This document shows, one piece after another, positions 7,447-15,813 of a DNA stretch of 64,000 nt. Under the pieces are notes generated by a model. The model did no database searches, was not told the origin of the DNA, and saw only the letters and a program-made list of their open reading frames with translations. How positions within the stretch are numbered: position 1 is the first letter of the stretch; every line of letters begins with the position of its first letter. This stretch comes from JAYUZR01 sp043751595 (GTDB lineage: Bacteria; Patescibacteriota; UBA1384; CAILIB01), in assembly GCA_043751595.1 (NCBI GenBank), contig JAYUZR010000042.1, positions 1 through 64,000 on the forward strand, in the 5' to 3' direction. The position numbers and the translations under genes are program-made.

Positions 7447-9117
7447 ATGAATCTTTTCGCCGAACTTAGCCTCGTTCTAATTGTTGCCACTATTGTGGCT
7501 GCCGCGATGCAGCGAATTAAGCAGCCGCTTATTATTGGCCATATTGTTACCGGTATCTTGGTTGGCCCCTACGTTTTTAATGTTATTCAATCAGCTGAGA
7601 TCTTTGAACTACTCTCCAAGCTTGGCGTTACGCTCCTCCTTTTTATTATTGGTCTCAGCCTTAACCCTAAGGTTCTTAAAGAAGTAGGAACCCCGGCCCT
7701 TGTTATCGGAATTGGCCAAATTGCGGGAACTGCCCTAGTTGGTGGCACCATCGCCTTTGCCTTTGGTCTTTCACTGATGAGCTCGCTCTTTATTGGCGTC
7801 GCCCTTTCACTTAGTAGTACCATCGTTATTCTCAAGCTGTTAAGTGATATGCGCCAACTAGGAACACTACACGGCAAAATCACCATTGGCATCTTGGTTC
7901 TTCAAGATATTGTCGCCAGTGCAGCCTTAGTAGTGGTAGGTAGTGCACACGGTGGCCACAGCCAGGCACAACTTGGCCTTCTGGGAAGTAAAGTATTCTT
8001 ATTTGTTGGTGGTATTTGGCTGCTTGTTCGTTTTATTGTCCCAAAAATTGCACCGCTTATTGCCGCTTCCCAAGAGTTTCTCTTCCTCTTTACCCTGGGC
8101 TGGGGCTTGGGCATTGCCTCCCTTGCTAGTATGGTTGGCTTTTCTCCAGAGATTGGTGCCCTGGTTGCCGGTGTTGCCTTAGCCAGCACTCCGTACGCCC
8201 ACGAGATTGCTGCCAAGATGCGTCCGCTTCGCGATTTCTTTGTGGTGGTATTCTTTATCATTCTAGGAGCACAGTTTGGTATTAATGATGTCCACACAGT
8301 TATCGTACCGGCCCTCTTCCTCTCCCTCTTTGTTCTTCTTGGAAAACCCTTTATTACTACCCTCCTCGCTGCCCTTTCTCATTATCGATCAGAAACCAGT
8401 ATTAAAACTGGGTTGATGCTCGGGCAGGTAAGCGAGTTCTCCTTTATCTTGGTGCTACTCGGCGCCCAGCTTGGAATGATTCCCCAACCAATTGTGAGCC
8501 TGGTTACGCTTACCGCCATTATCACCCTTACTTTCTCTAGTTACTTTATTCTCTACAGCGATAAGCTTTACCGCTTTTTACGGCCCTACATTACCAAGGC
8601 GGAACATAACGATCACTCTCAGCCAAAGCTTAAGCACGAGTACGATATCTTTGTTTTTGGGTATAAAAAGGCAGGCAGGCATTTTGTTGATGAACTGATT
8701 CGGCTTGAGCAGCGCTTCTTGGTAATCGATTTTGATCCTCAAATGATTAAAAACCTTGAGGACCGAGGCATTCCCTGCCTCTTTGGCGATGCCAGCAATC
8801 CCGAGCTCCTAGGCGACCTCGATCTTGCTACCGCCCAGGTAGTGGTCTGCAATATCGCCCATTATGTGACCAGCAATCTTCTACTGAGCATCGTGCACAC
8901 GGCTAACCCCAATACCGTAGTAGTCCTTACCTGTGATGATCCCCGCGAAGCGGCCGAACTCTACCACGCAGGCGCTACATACGTTGTAATGCCACATTAC
9001 CTTGGTGGTACCAAGATAAGCTCAATCATTGATAGGTATGGTTTGTCCCGCGAGGTATTTGAGCGCGAGCAGCAAAAACACCTATCGTATCTGTTTAAAA
9101 TTCACGGGATTTCCTAG
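7447..9117 (+). CDS. KefB/CPA2-type cation:proton antiporter with TrkA-N domain
   Basis: 556 residues. The N-terminal 380 form a CPA2 antiporter with about twelve helices, including the LSLSSTIVILKLL segment and the conserved helix ending in ALVAGVALAST. The C-terminus carries a TrkA-N (RCK) nucleotide-binding domain beginning at YDIFVFGYKKAG, where the dinucleotide loop is degenerate (G-Y-K-K-A-G). Expected role: K+ or Na+ efflux in exchange for protons, gated by ligand. The ATG follows TAAACT with a 6-base gap and an overlapping GGAGG. It sits next to a putative potassium channel and a heliorhodopsin. Confidence 0.9.
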   Translation: MNLFAELSLVLIVATIVAAAMQRIKQPLIIGHIVTGILVGPYVFNVIQSAEIFELLSKLGVTLLLFIIGLSLNPKVLKEVGTPALVIGIGQIAGTALVGGTIAFAFGLSLMSSLFIGVALSLSSTIVILKLLSDMRQLGTLHGKITIGILVLQDIVASAALVVVGSAHGGHSQAQLGLLGSKVFLFVGGIWLLVRFIVPKIAPLIAASQEFLFLFTLGWGLGIASLASMVGFSPEIGALVAGVALASTPYAHEIAAKMRPLRDFFVVVFFIILGAQFGINDVHTVIVPALFLSLFVLLGKPFITTLLAALSHYRSETSIKTGLMLGQVSEFSFILVLLGAQLGMIPQPIVSLVTLTAIITLTFSSYFILYSDKLYRFLRPYITKAEHNDHSQPKLKHEYDIFVFGYKKAGRHFVDELIRLEQRFLVIDFDPQMIKNLEDRGIPCLFGDASNPELLGDLDLATAQVVVCNIAHYVTSNLLLSIVHTANPNTVVVLTCDDPREAAELYHAGATYVVMPHYLGGTKISSIIDRYGLSREVFEREQQKHLSYLFKIHGIS

Positions 9118-9696
9118 CTAGTCTACCGCTAGTCCAGCCAAGCGACGATCGGGAACCACCCACAAAATAGCGGTACAACCCAAGATAACAAGTGAGGAAA
9201 TTGGTGAGAAAAAAGCGCAAAGAAAAGCTAGCGTATAGAGGACCTGAGAAATGAGTCCCTTTTTATCCCGCCCAATGCGCTGAGCAATCTCACTTGTTGG
9301 GTTTGCCCGGATAATACTACGACTCAAGAGGTAGTACGCATTTCCGCTCATAAAGCCAACAACCGCATATAAGAATACGGGCCAACGCTCGGTGTAATGA
9401 TGATGCTCGCCCACCCAAGCCGTAGCAATAGGAACCAAGGAAAGCCAAAACAGTACGTGCATATTTGCCCACATAATCTTGCTACTAATCTTCTTAGTCG
9501 CCCTAAGAAGGTGGTGGTGATTATTCCAGTAGATTGCGAGCACGATAAAGCTGAAAACGTAGGCGACGAGCTTAGGGACAACCTCCCGCCAATCAGCAAT
9601 ATCGGCACTAGCCGGAGCTTTAATCTCCAGAATCATGATCGTGATAATGATGGCGATCACGGCGTCGCTAAAAGCCTCGAGGCGGGATGTATTCAT
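9118..9696 (-). CDS. TMEM175-family (DUF1211) potassium channel
   Basis: 192 residues, six helices, starting with the family signature RLEAFSDAVIAIIITI (FSD at residues 9-11). Bacterial TMEM175 proteins are K+-selective leak channels built as tetramers of one six-helix unit; this length is right for that type. The stop codon abuts the convergent antiporter gene. The start is 42 bases downstream of the heliorhodopsin gene on the same strand, so the two may be co-transcribed. TAGAGT preceded by TGC lies 6 bases upstream of the ATG and could give a separate leaderless transcript. Confidence 0.88.
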   Translation of the reverse strand: MNTSRLEAFSDAVIAIIITIMILEIKAPASADIADWREVVPKLVAYVFSFIVLAIYWNNHHHLLRATKKISSKIMWANMHVLFWLSLVPIATAWVGEHHHYTERWPVFLYAVVGFMSGNAYYLLSRSIIRANPTSEIAQRIGRDKKGLISQVLYTLAFLCAFFSPISSLVILGCTAILWVVPDRRLAGLAVD

Positions 9697-9738
9697 GCCC
9701 GCACTCTAGCAAAACCAACCTTAGTAGTGAATAACTGC

Positions 9739-10521
9739 CTAGGGACGCAGGGTGCCAGCAAATACCTGCCAAGCAAGTAGGCTTTTTGCAATAAGAGAAA
9801 GCCAAATATAGCTACGCTCACCAAAGACGTAATCAGCAAACTTACCCACTTTCTTATACTGAAGCACCATCGTGATTGCGAAGCAGTTAAAGAAGAGGAA
9901 AATTGAACCGTAAATATAGTAGACAAAGGTAGGAATCTCGCCCGCACCGTACTGCGCTGATGCCCAAAAGTAGATCGCCACTACAAGCCACGGAATAATA
10001 CCCAAGAAGCAGCCGATATTGTAAGCAAGCCAATTAGGCTTTTCAGTGCGATTATAGACCTCCATTACTAAGCCCATCAGATTCATTCCACTCACCAAGC
10101 TAAAGAGCATAATCAAGCTTGCAAGATCGTACAGTCCAACCAGCATGGCGATGGCAACCATCATTATGCTGGCCGAAATGGTATATTCCCACCAACGAGC
10201 CTTATTAATACCTAAGGCAAGATCTTTCTCGTAAGTTGGGCGATACCAGGTGGCAATAGAGAAGTGCGCAATGGCACTAACGAAAAGAAAGGCAACAATA
10301 ATCCAGGCAAGTGGCACCTGGGCGATCTCCTTACTTGTTAAAAAGAGTTTTTGTAGGGTTGGGTTAAAATCAAGAAAAGCAACAGTGAGTGGAAGCTTAA
10401 ACCCAGTAGCGAGCGAAAGCATGATAATGCCCTGTAGGGCGTGGAGAGTACCCATTACCAGGTTAAGCTTGCGTAAACTTGCTGGCTGAATCGTCTGGTC
10501 TTTGGTGTGATTGTTTTTCAT
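9739..10521 (-). CDS. Heliorhodopsin
   Basis: 260 residues, seven helices. The third helix has RWWEYTISAS with E112 at the place of the heliorhodopsin counterion. The last helix has LSLIAKSLLAW with the retinal-linking K246, preceded by the family block GERSYIWLSL. FNCFAITMVLQYKK in helix six also fits. The Asp/Asp pump motif of type-1 rhodopsins is absent. Heliorhodopsins are light sensors or modulators with an inverted topology; no ion pumping is expected. No retinal synthesis gene is in the window. The ATG at 10521 is chosen over a long upstream extension; TATTAT lies 6 bases before it. The neighbouring channel gene and XRE gene suggest a light-linked ion or regulatory module (inference). 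Confidence 0.95.
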   Translation of the reverse strand: MKNNHTKDQTIQPASLRKLNLVMGTLHALQGIIMLSLATGFKLPLTVAFLDFNPTLQKLFLTSKEIAQVPLAWIIVAFLFVSAIAHFSIATWYRPTYEKDLALGINKARWWEYTISASIMMVAIAMLVGLYDLASLIMLFSLVSGMNLMGLVMEVYNRTEKPNWLAYNIGCFLGIIPWLVVAIYFWASAQYGAGEIPTFVYYIYGSIFLFFNCFAITMVLQYKKVGKFADYVFGERSYIWLSLIAKSLLAWQVFAGTLRP

Positions 10522-10527
10522 CACTAG

Positions 10528-10603
10528 ATAATACCCGATCCAGGTACATTGTGTACTTGTTAGAAATACTTGACATATTGTAATAAATTGATAACATGCG
10601 GCC
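10528..10603. promoter_or_regulatory. Shared divergent promoter region of heliorhodopsin and XRE genes
   Basis: Rightward: TTGACA (10570-10575), 16-base spacer, TAACAT (10592-10597), 6 bases, ATG of the XRE gene. Leftward: TATTAT (10533-10528), 6 bases, ATG of the heliorhodopsin gene; its -35 position (10556-10551) falls inside a perfect palindrome, GTACA-TTG-TGTAC (10544-10556). A small regulator encoded next to a palindrome over its neighbour's -35 region is a typical repressor arrangement, but binding is inference. Confidence 0.5.
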
Positions 10604-10828
10604 ATGTCACTCTTTACTACTAACCTAAAAGACCACCGTGTCCTGGCCGGTCTTTCGCAAGAAGAGCTCGCCAAAACGGTTGGTGTAGTACGGCAGACCA
10701 TCGCCTATCTCGAGAAGGGTGATTACATGCCGTCACTAGGGCTTGCCGTAAAGCTAGCGCAACTATTCGATGTTTCTATCGACACTTTATTCACCTTTCC
10801 GCAGCTCGTTGAGCCGCGCCGTAAATAA
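10604..10828 (+). CDS. Small Cro/XRE-type transcriptional regulator
   Basis: 74 residues consisting almost wholly of one helix-turn-helix domain: LAGLSQEELAKTVGVVRQTIAYLEKG. It belongs to the short group (YozG-like) in which DVSIDTLF follows the domain. It is divergent from the heliorhodopsin gene and 5 bases ahead of a membrane protein gene in the same direction. A second copy of this type sits at 51339, again paired with a membrane protein. It is likely to control its own promoter and that of heliorhodopsin. Confidence 0.9.
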   Translation: MSLFTTNLKDHRVLAGLSQEELAKTVGVVRQTIAYLEKGDYMPSLGLAVKLAQLFDVSIDTLFTFPQLVEPRRK

Positions 10829-10833
10829 CACCC

Positions 10834-11805
10834 ATGGCTTCTAACGCCTTTTCTCGGAGTTGGTCTTTGTTCAAGTCTGGCCTCTCTATTTGCCAGAGTC
10901 ACCCTAAGCTTATTTGGCTTCAGGCTGCATTTGCTGGGTTTGGTATGATCTACTTTTTACTTGTACAACTGCCAATTGCCTTCTTTGGCGGATACATCTC
11001 TAAGGTGGTATTAGCTGGAGAATCCAACCTTCCCGCATGGGTCGATCGTCCCTACAATCCTTACATTTTCTGGCCAATCTTTGCGGTCAGCCTTATTGTT
11101 TGGATTTATCTTACCGTAAGTACCGGCATTGCCAGCTACCACGGGGTAAAACAAGCGCTTAATGGCGGGCATGTTTCCATTAGAGAATGCCTTGCCTTTG
11201 CCTGGGAGCGTCGTCGTCAGGCCATGAGCTGGAGCCTTCTAAGCGCAGCCGTTACCGGCCTTCGCTATCTCTTCCAGGAGCTAATTGAGAAGTTTACCGG
11301 CGGGCTTGCCGCCCCTCTTTTTGCCAAGATCCTGGTTTGGCTTGGATTTGCTGCAGCTGATACCGCCTGGGGTTTTGCAACCGTATTCGTCATTCCCGTT
11401 ATCGCTGAAGAAGGAGTATACCCTGCCGAAGCGGTAAAGCGCTCTGCCGATACCTTTGGAAAAACCTGGATGGGTAAGATGATTACCGATGCAACCGCAG
11501 GTACCATCATTGGGCTAGTTGCCCTTCTTGGCTACGTGATTATTATGGCGGGCGGAATGGCACTCGCCCTTGAGGTATTCAGCGGATCGGCAACAATTAT
11601 TACTGTCGCCATTACCGGGTTCCTAGTTCTAGGATATACCCTAGCCTGTGTTGGTGTGGCGAACGTTATCTCAGCCACCTATAACTCAGTACTTTACCGC
11701 TACGCCACTACCGGTGATGTAGTTGGGCCGTTCATGAGTGAGTACATTGTAAACGCCTACAAGCCAGCTCCTGAAAAGAAGATGTTCGGTGTTCGGATGC
11801 CGTAA
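10834..11805 (+). CDS. Six-helix membrane protein, DUF6159-like
   Basis: 323 residues. Begins FSRSWSLFKSGLSICQSHPKLIW, then six hydrophobic segments including two long pairs. The SRSW start and the pattern of a short amphipathic helix before the first membrane segment match the DUF6159 group; its function is unknown. It starts 5 bases after the XRE gene and ends at a strong terminator, so the two genes form a bicistronic unit. Confidence 0.72.
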   Translation: MASNAFSRSWSLFKSGLSICQSHPKLIWLQAAFAGFGMIYFLLVQLPIAFFGGYISKVVLAGESNLPAWVDRPYNPYIFWPIFAVSLIVWIYLTVSTGIASYHGVKQALNGGHVSIRECLAFAWERRRQAMSWSLLSAAVTGLRYLFQELIEKFTGGLAAPLFAKILVWLGFAAADTAWGFATVFVIPVIAEEGVYPAEAVKRSADTFGKTWMGKMITDATAGTIIGLVALLGYVIIMAGGMALALEVFSGSATIITVAITGFLVLGYTLACVGVANVISATYNSVLYRYATTGDVVGPFMSEYIVNAYKPAPEKKMFGVRMP

Positions 11806-11825
11806 ACCAGGATTTATTGGATTTC

Positions 11826-11860
11826 AAAAGAGGACCGTCCAAAGACGGTCCTCTTTTCTT
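11826..11860. terminator. Rho-independent terminator
   Basis: A perfect 14-base-pair stem (11826-11839 with 11844-11857) and a CAAA loop, with T-rich ends on both strands. It closes the XRE/membrane protein unit and can also serve the convergent gene ending at 11885. Confidence 0.9.
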
Positions 11861-11884
11861 TTGACTCTCCTCATTTACCTGGCC

Positions 11885-12424
11885 CTACCTTTGACAGAGC
11901 TCAAGCATCGCCTCAACGAATAGTATTGCCTCACGTAATAACTTATCTTCAACTAAACCAGAGGGATGTGCGCCAATTAACTTCATTTGCTCAAAAGTAA
12001 CCGCCGTTGCCTTCAAGTTATTAAAGGGTAACGAAATTACTCCTGGACTGAGCTCATTACAGCAGAAGACCCTTTTTCTCTGACTTGTCTCATCGGTAAA
12101 CCACGCCTGCCAAACCCAGGTCAAGGGACTGGCCTTACCACTACTACCCTCAACCAACGTAGCTACAAATACTAGATCATGATCTTCTCCGCCAATATTT
12201 TGGTGAGCCTTAACCGTGATCTGCCGATACTTACCTTCAGGAAGAAGTCTTTCAGCGGCCTGTGCCTGCGTAAAGAATCCCTCCTCAAGAGTAATCCAGG
12301 AGGATCCTACCTCAGCCTGATCATTTGGAACCCTAATCGCCAAACCTCCTACAGTCGGTGAGGCAAGCAGGCCCTTAGCACAGGCGAGTACAGCACGTAA
12401 TGTGGCAGCATAATTAACATTCAT
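11885..12424 (-). CDS. Hypothetical cytoplasmic protein
   Basis: 179 residues without signal peptide or membrane segment. Mixed alpha/beta with a pair of adjacent Cys (VFCCNE) and an amphipathic C-terminal helix. I recognise no family. AAGGAAA 5-11 bases before the ATG could act as a Shine-Dalgarno site, unlike the leaderless neighbours. Monocistronic, convergent with the preceding unit. Confidence 0.6.
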   Translation of the reverse strand: MNVNYAATLRAVLACAKGLLASPTVGGLAIRVPNDQAEVGSSWITLEEGFFTQAQAAERLLPEGKYRQITVKAHQNIGGEDHDLVFVATLVEGSSGKASPLTWVWQAWFTDETSQRKRVFCCNELSPGVISLPFNNLKATAVTFEQMKLIGAHPSGLVEDKLLREAILFVEAMLELCQR

Positions 12425-12559
12425 CTTTTATTTCCTTGCCCCGCACCCGACTGTATCGGGTATTTTTGGTGACGGATGGGGTTTAGCATATTCTTCAAAA
12501 GATTTCAAGAAGCCAGACAGCCTTCCCCTCTTTCCCTAGCCTGCTACACTAATCGGGCC

Positions 12560-14086
12560 ATGAACCACCCTACCTTCAAACAAGTTGCACTTATCATTCT
12601 CGATGGCTGGGGCCACCGAGAAGATGCTAAAGATAATGCTGTTGCCGCAGCCAAAACCCCTGTATTCGATCACATCTGGGAAACCAATCCACGCTCCCTC
12701 CTTCAGGCTAGCGGCGAAGCTGTCGGTTTACCCGAGGGCCAGATGGGCAATAGCGAAATTGGCCACACCACCATCGGTGCCGGGCGGCCACTAGCCACCG
12801 ATCTTGTCCGTATTAACAAAGCTATTTCTGATGGCACGTTCGCCGAAAACGAAACCATCAATATCCTCTTCGCTCACGTTGCCGAGCACGGCAGCACGCT
12901 GCATATTTTTGGGCAGACTAGCGATGGAGGAGTGCATTCCCATCACGGCCATCTTTTTGGCCTTCTTCGGGCTGCTAAACAAAAAGGAGTTACCCGCATC
13001 GCCATTCACGCCTTTACCGATGGCCGCGATACCGCTCCACAAAGCGGATCAGGCTACCTTAAAGAGCTTGAGGCAGTACTAGAAGAAGTAGGAATCGGAC
13101 GCATTGCAAGCCTCTCTGGCCGCTATTACGCCATGGATCGCGATAACAACTGGCACCGCCTGGCCAAGGTAGAAGATGCTATTTATCACGGCACCGCCCC
13201 ATCACACCGCCAAAAGCCTTCAGAAGTAGTTGCCGAGCTCTATAAGCTCGATAAAGTAGATGAACACCTCGAGCCAATCGTCTTCCTAGACGAAACAGGT
13301 AAGACCACTACCCTCGAAAAGCACGATGCCTGTTTTGTCTTTAACTTCCGCTCAGATCGCGCTCGCCTACTTACTATTCGCTTGCAAGAAAAGGCTAAGG
13401 AGCTCGATCTACTCGTGGGTACCATGACCCAATACGATCCCACCTATAGCGTACTCGTAGCCTTTCCACCTCAAACCATCGAGACTACTCTAGCGGCCGA
13501 AGTCTCTGCAGCTGGCCTTACGCAGGCGCACTTGGCCGAGACGGAGAAGTTTCCGCACGCCACCTACTTCTTAAACGGTGGACGAGAAAAGCCGCATGAA
13601 GGCGAGGTACATGTAATGCTTGATAGCCGCAAAGATGTTGCCACGCACGATCAAGCACCAGAGATGCGAGCTGAAGCCATCGCAGATAAAGCCATCGAGC
13701 AAATTAACGAAGGTAAGAACTTTATCTTCATTAACTTTGCCAATCCAGATATGGTCGGCCACACCGCTAATGTGCCAGCTATCATTACTGCCCTTCAGGT
13801 AGTTGATGCGCAACTTGGCCGCGTCTTAACTGCCCTTCAAGAAAATGGTGGAGTAGCACTAGTAACTGCCGATCACGGCAACGCCGAAATAAACATTGAT
13901 CAAGCCACTGGCGAGCGCCACACTGCCCATACCCTAAGCCTGGTACCCTGCATCCTTGTAGGTGCACCAGCCGGCAATCAGGTGCGCGCAGAGGGCACCT
14001 TGGCCGATCTTGCTCCCACTACTCTCTCCTTACTAGGACTTAAGACGCCTGAGAGCATGACGGGAACCAGTCTTCTAGAGAACTAG
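12560..14086 (+). CDS. gpmI: 2,3-bisphosphoglycerate-independent phosphoglycerate mutase
   Basis: Glycolytic enzyme interconverting 3- and 2-phosphoglycerate with two Mn ions. 508 residues, the normal length. Alkaline-phosphatase-superfamily motifs: metal-binding ILDGWG (D15) near the start, catalytic Ser in GNSEIGH (S65), and the C-terminal ligands in NPDMVGHT and TADHGNAE. I use the ATG at 12560 (MNHPTFKQVALIILDGWG); the frame extends 28 codons upstream without support. TACACT preceded by TGC lies 9 bases upstream. A second, unrelated phosphoglycerate mutase-like gene is at 45171. Confidence 0.96.
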   Translation: MNHPTFKQVALIILDGWGHREDAKDNAVAAAKTPVFDHIWETNPRSLLQASGEAVGLPEGQMGNSEIGHTTIGAGRPLATDLVRINKAISDGTFAENETINILFAHVAEHGSTLHIFGQTSDGGVHSHHGHLFGLLRAAKQKGVTRIAIHAFTDGRDTAPQSGSGYLKELEAVLEEVGIGRIASLSGRYYAMDRDNNWHRLAKVEDAIYHGTAPSHRQKPSEVVAELYKLDKVDEHLEPIVFLDETGKTTTLEKHDACFVFNFRSDRARLLTIRLQEKAKELDLLVGTMTQYDPTYSVLVAFPPQTIETTLAAEVSAAGLTQAHLAETEKFPHATYFLNGGREKPHEGEVHVMLDSRKDVATHDQAPEMRAEAIADKAIEQINEGKNFIFINFANPDMVGHTANVPAIITALQVVDAQLGRVLTALQENGGVALVTADHGNAEINIDQATGERHTAHTLSLVPCILVGAPAGNQVRAEGTLADLAPTTLSLLGLKTPESMTGTSLLEN

Positions 14087-14099
14087 GCTTTTAGCCATA

Positions 14100-14135
14100 A
14101 GAAAAGCCAGCCCTTTCGGACTGGCTTTTCTCTTA
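14100..14135 (+). terminator. Terminator of gpmI
   Basis: An 11-base-pair stem (14100-14110 with 14121-14131) around CCCTTTCGGA, with TTTTCTCTT on the 3' side, directly after the gpmI stop codon. Confidence 0.85.
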
Positions 14136-14148
14136 CTGTCAGTGATTA

Positions 14149-14194
14149 TTTTTCCCGCGTATCTGCGGCTTTGCCGCAGGCCTAGCGGGGAAAA
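14149..14194. repeat. Long two-tier inverted repeat after the helicase gene
   Basis: Inner perfect arms of 7 bases (14163-14169 and 14173-14179) and outer arms of 10 bases with one G/T pair (14149-14158 and 14185-14194). No T run follows on the minus strand, so it is not a standard terminator for the helicase gene. It may stabilise the 3' end or be a folded element. Confidence 0.5.
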
Positions 14195-14205
14195 TAGATC
14201 ACGCT

Positions 14206-15690
14206 CTAGAATCCGCCTTCAACAAACTTCTTTGGACCCTTGCGGCGTGGGTTATCAAACCGAATCTTAGAAGGAGCTGCTGGCTGAGAAGGAGCCTTAG
14301 AGAAGGTAAATCCTGGACCTACTTCTGGACCATCGGTGCGGTGATCAGGGTGCTGATCTGGGCGACGAGGGGCACTACTACCGTAGCCACCACTGGAAGC
14401 GCCAAAGCGTCCGCCGCCACGACTGAATCCGCCGGAGCGAGGAGCCGCAGGAGCGTATCCGCCTCCGCCAAAACTACTACCTCCGCCACCAAAGCGACTT
14501 CGACCACCGGTGCGACCACGACCACCTCCGCCACCTGCACGAGCGTACAAAGGACGAGGAAGTGAGATGTCTAGCGTAGCTAGCTCTTTTCGGATTAGGC
14601 GCTCGATAGCTGAAAGCTCGCGAGGTTGCTGAGGAGTAACAAAGCTAATAGCACGACCTTTTTGGCCAGCACGACCAGTTCGACCAATACGGTGAACGTA
14701 ATCTTCTGGAGTCTCAGGAAGATCGAAGTTAAGTACGAGGGCAATACCCTGTACATCGATTCCGCGAGACGCTACATCGGTAGCCACCAAAATCTGGTGG
14801 ATACCTTGCTTGAAGCCATCAAGGGCACGACGACGCTCCCAAAGGGTGCGGTCTCCGTGGATTTCTTCGGCTTGGTAGCCAGCATCGCGAAGCATGCGGG
14901 TAAGACGGTTTGCACCGTGCTTAGTACGAGAGAAAACAAGGGTTGAACCTTTTTCAGTACGTAGTACTTGATCGAGGCGCTCAAACTTATCATCCTGCTC
15001 AACTACACATAGCCACTGCTCGATATCTACATTGCTGGTTCCAGCAGATGCAAGGGCAATTTCTTGAGGATTAACCAAGAACTCGTTAGCCAGCTGACGA
15101 ACTTCTCCTGGCATGGTAGCCGAGAAAAGCAGGGTCTGACGGGTTTTAGGAGTCTGACTTACTACCTCACGAATTTGAGGAGCAAATCCCATATCTAGCA
15201 TGCGATCGGCTTCGTCTAGTACGAGAACAGAGACTTTATCGAGAGAAGGAATTAAACGCTGCTGAAGAACATCTTTAAGACGACCAGGAGTAGCAACAAT
15301 AATACGAGGGCGAAGACGCTCGAAATCGCGCATTTGGCGACCAATTGGCACACCACCAATAAGACAAGCGGTACGAGGAGCGTTGCGGAGATAAATAGTA
15401 ATCTCGTGCAGGCTTTCTTCGATCTGAATCGCTAGCTCGCGAGTAGGAGCCAAAATAAGGGCCCATTCATCGTTATTGAGAAGCTTCTCGAGAATTGGCA
15501 AGCCAAAAGCGAAGGTTTTACCGGTACCAGTTTGCGCAATTCCGATAAGATCGGAGCCAGCGCGGGCAACAGGAATAGCCTCTGCCTGAATGGTAGTGGC
15601 GGTGATGAATCCAGCTTTGTTTAGAGGCTGAAGAAGTTGATCTGGCAAGCCAAGATCAGCAAAAGATACTTTTTGGTCTGTAGTGGACAC
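14206..15690 (-). CDS. DEAD-box RNA helicase, RhlE-like, with Gly/Arg-rich tail
   Basis: 494 residues. ATP-dependent RNA unwinding in ribosome assembly or RNA turnover. Motifs in order: Q-motif (FADLGLPDQLLQPL), I AQTGTGKT (52-59), Ia PTRELA, Ib TPGR, II DEAD, III SAT, V ATDVASRGID, VI HRIGRTGRAG. After the core (about residue 380) comes a tail of Gly, Arg, Ser and Phe repeats typical of RhlE/DeaD proteins that bind RNA non-specifically. The start is GTG at 15690, giving an ordinary N-terminus. Confidence 0.95.
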   Translation of the reverse strand: MSTTDQKVSFADLGLPDQLLQPLNKAGFITATTIQAEAIPVARAGSDLIGIAQTGTGKTFAFGLPILEKLLNNDEWALILAPTRELAIQIEESLHEITIYLRNAPRTACLIGGVPIGRQMRDFERLRPRIIVATPGRLKDVLQQRLIPSLDKVSVLVLDEADRMLDMGFAPQIREVVSQTPKTRQTLLFSATMPGEVRQLANEFLVNPQEIALASAGTSNVDIEQWLCVVEQDDKFERLDQVLRTEKGSTLVFSRTKHGANRLTRMLRDAGYQAEEIHGDRTLWERRRALDGFKQGIHQILVATDVASRGIDVQGIALVLNFDLPETPEDYVHRIGRTGRAGQKGRAISFVTPQQPRELSAIERLIRKELATLDISLPRPLYARAGGGGGRGRTGGRSRFGGGGSSFGGGGYAPAAPRSGGFSRGGGRFGASSGGYGSSAPRRPDQHPDHRTDGPEVGPGFTFSKAPSQPAAPSKIRFDNPRRKGPKKFVEGGF

Positions 15691-15813
15691 GAAGCAACTG
15701 CTAGGGATGTGCGCCGCCAGGAAAATCCCCCTAGAAGCGCGTAATGAACAGCAAGGTTATAACACATCTCCCCAGATCGCGCTAGGGCTTAAGTGCAGAA
15801 TACCTTCTTGAAG

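Noticed and set aside
9739..10521. Type-1 (proton-pumping) rhodopsin
   Set aside because: The Asp/Asp pump motif in helix three is absent; RWWEY, GERSYIWLSL and LSLIAKSLLAW are heliorhodopsin features.
14341..14565. Thr/Ala/Ser-rich frame opposite the helicase tail
   Set aside because: It mirrors the Gly/Arg-rich repeat codons of the helicase and is not an independent gene.
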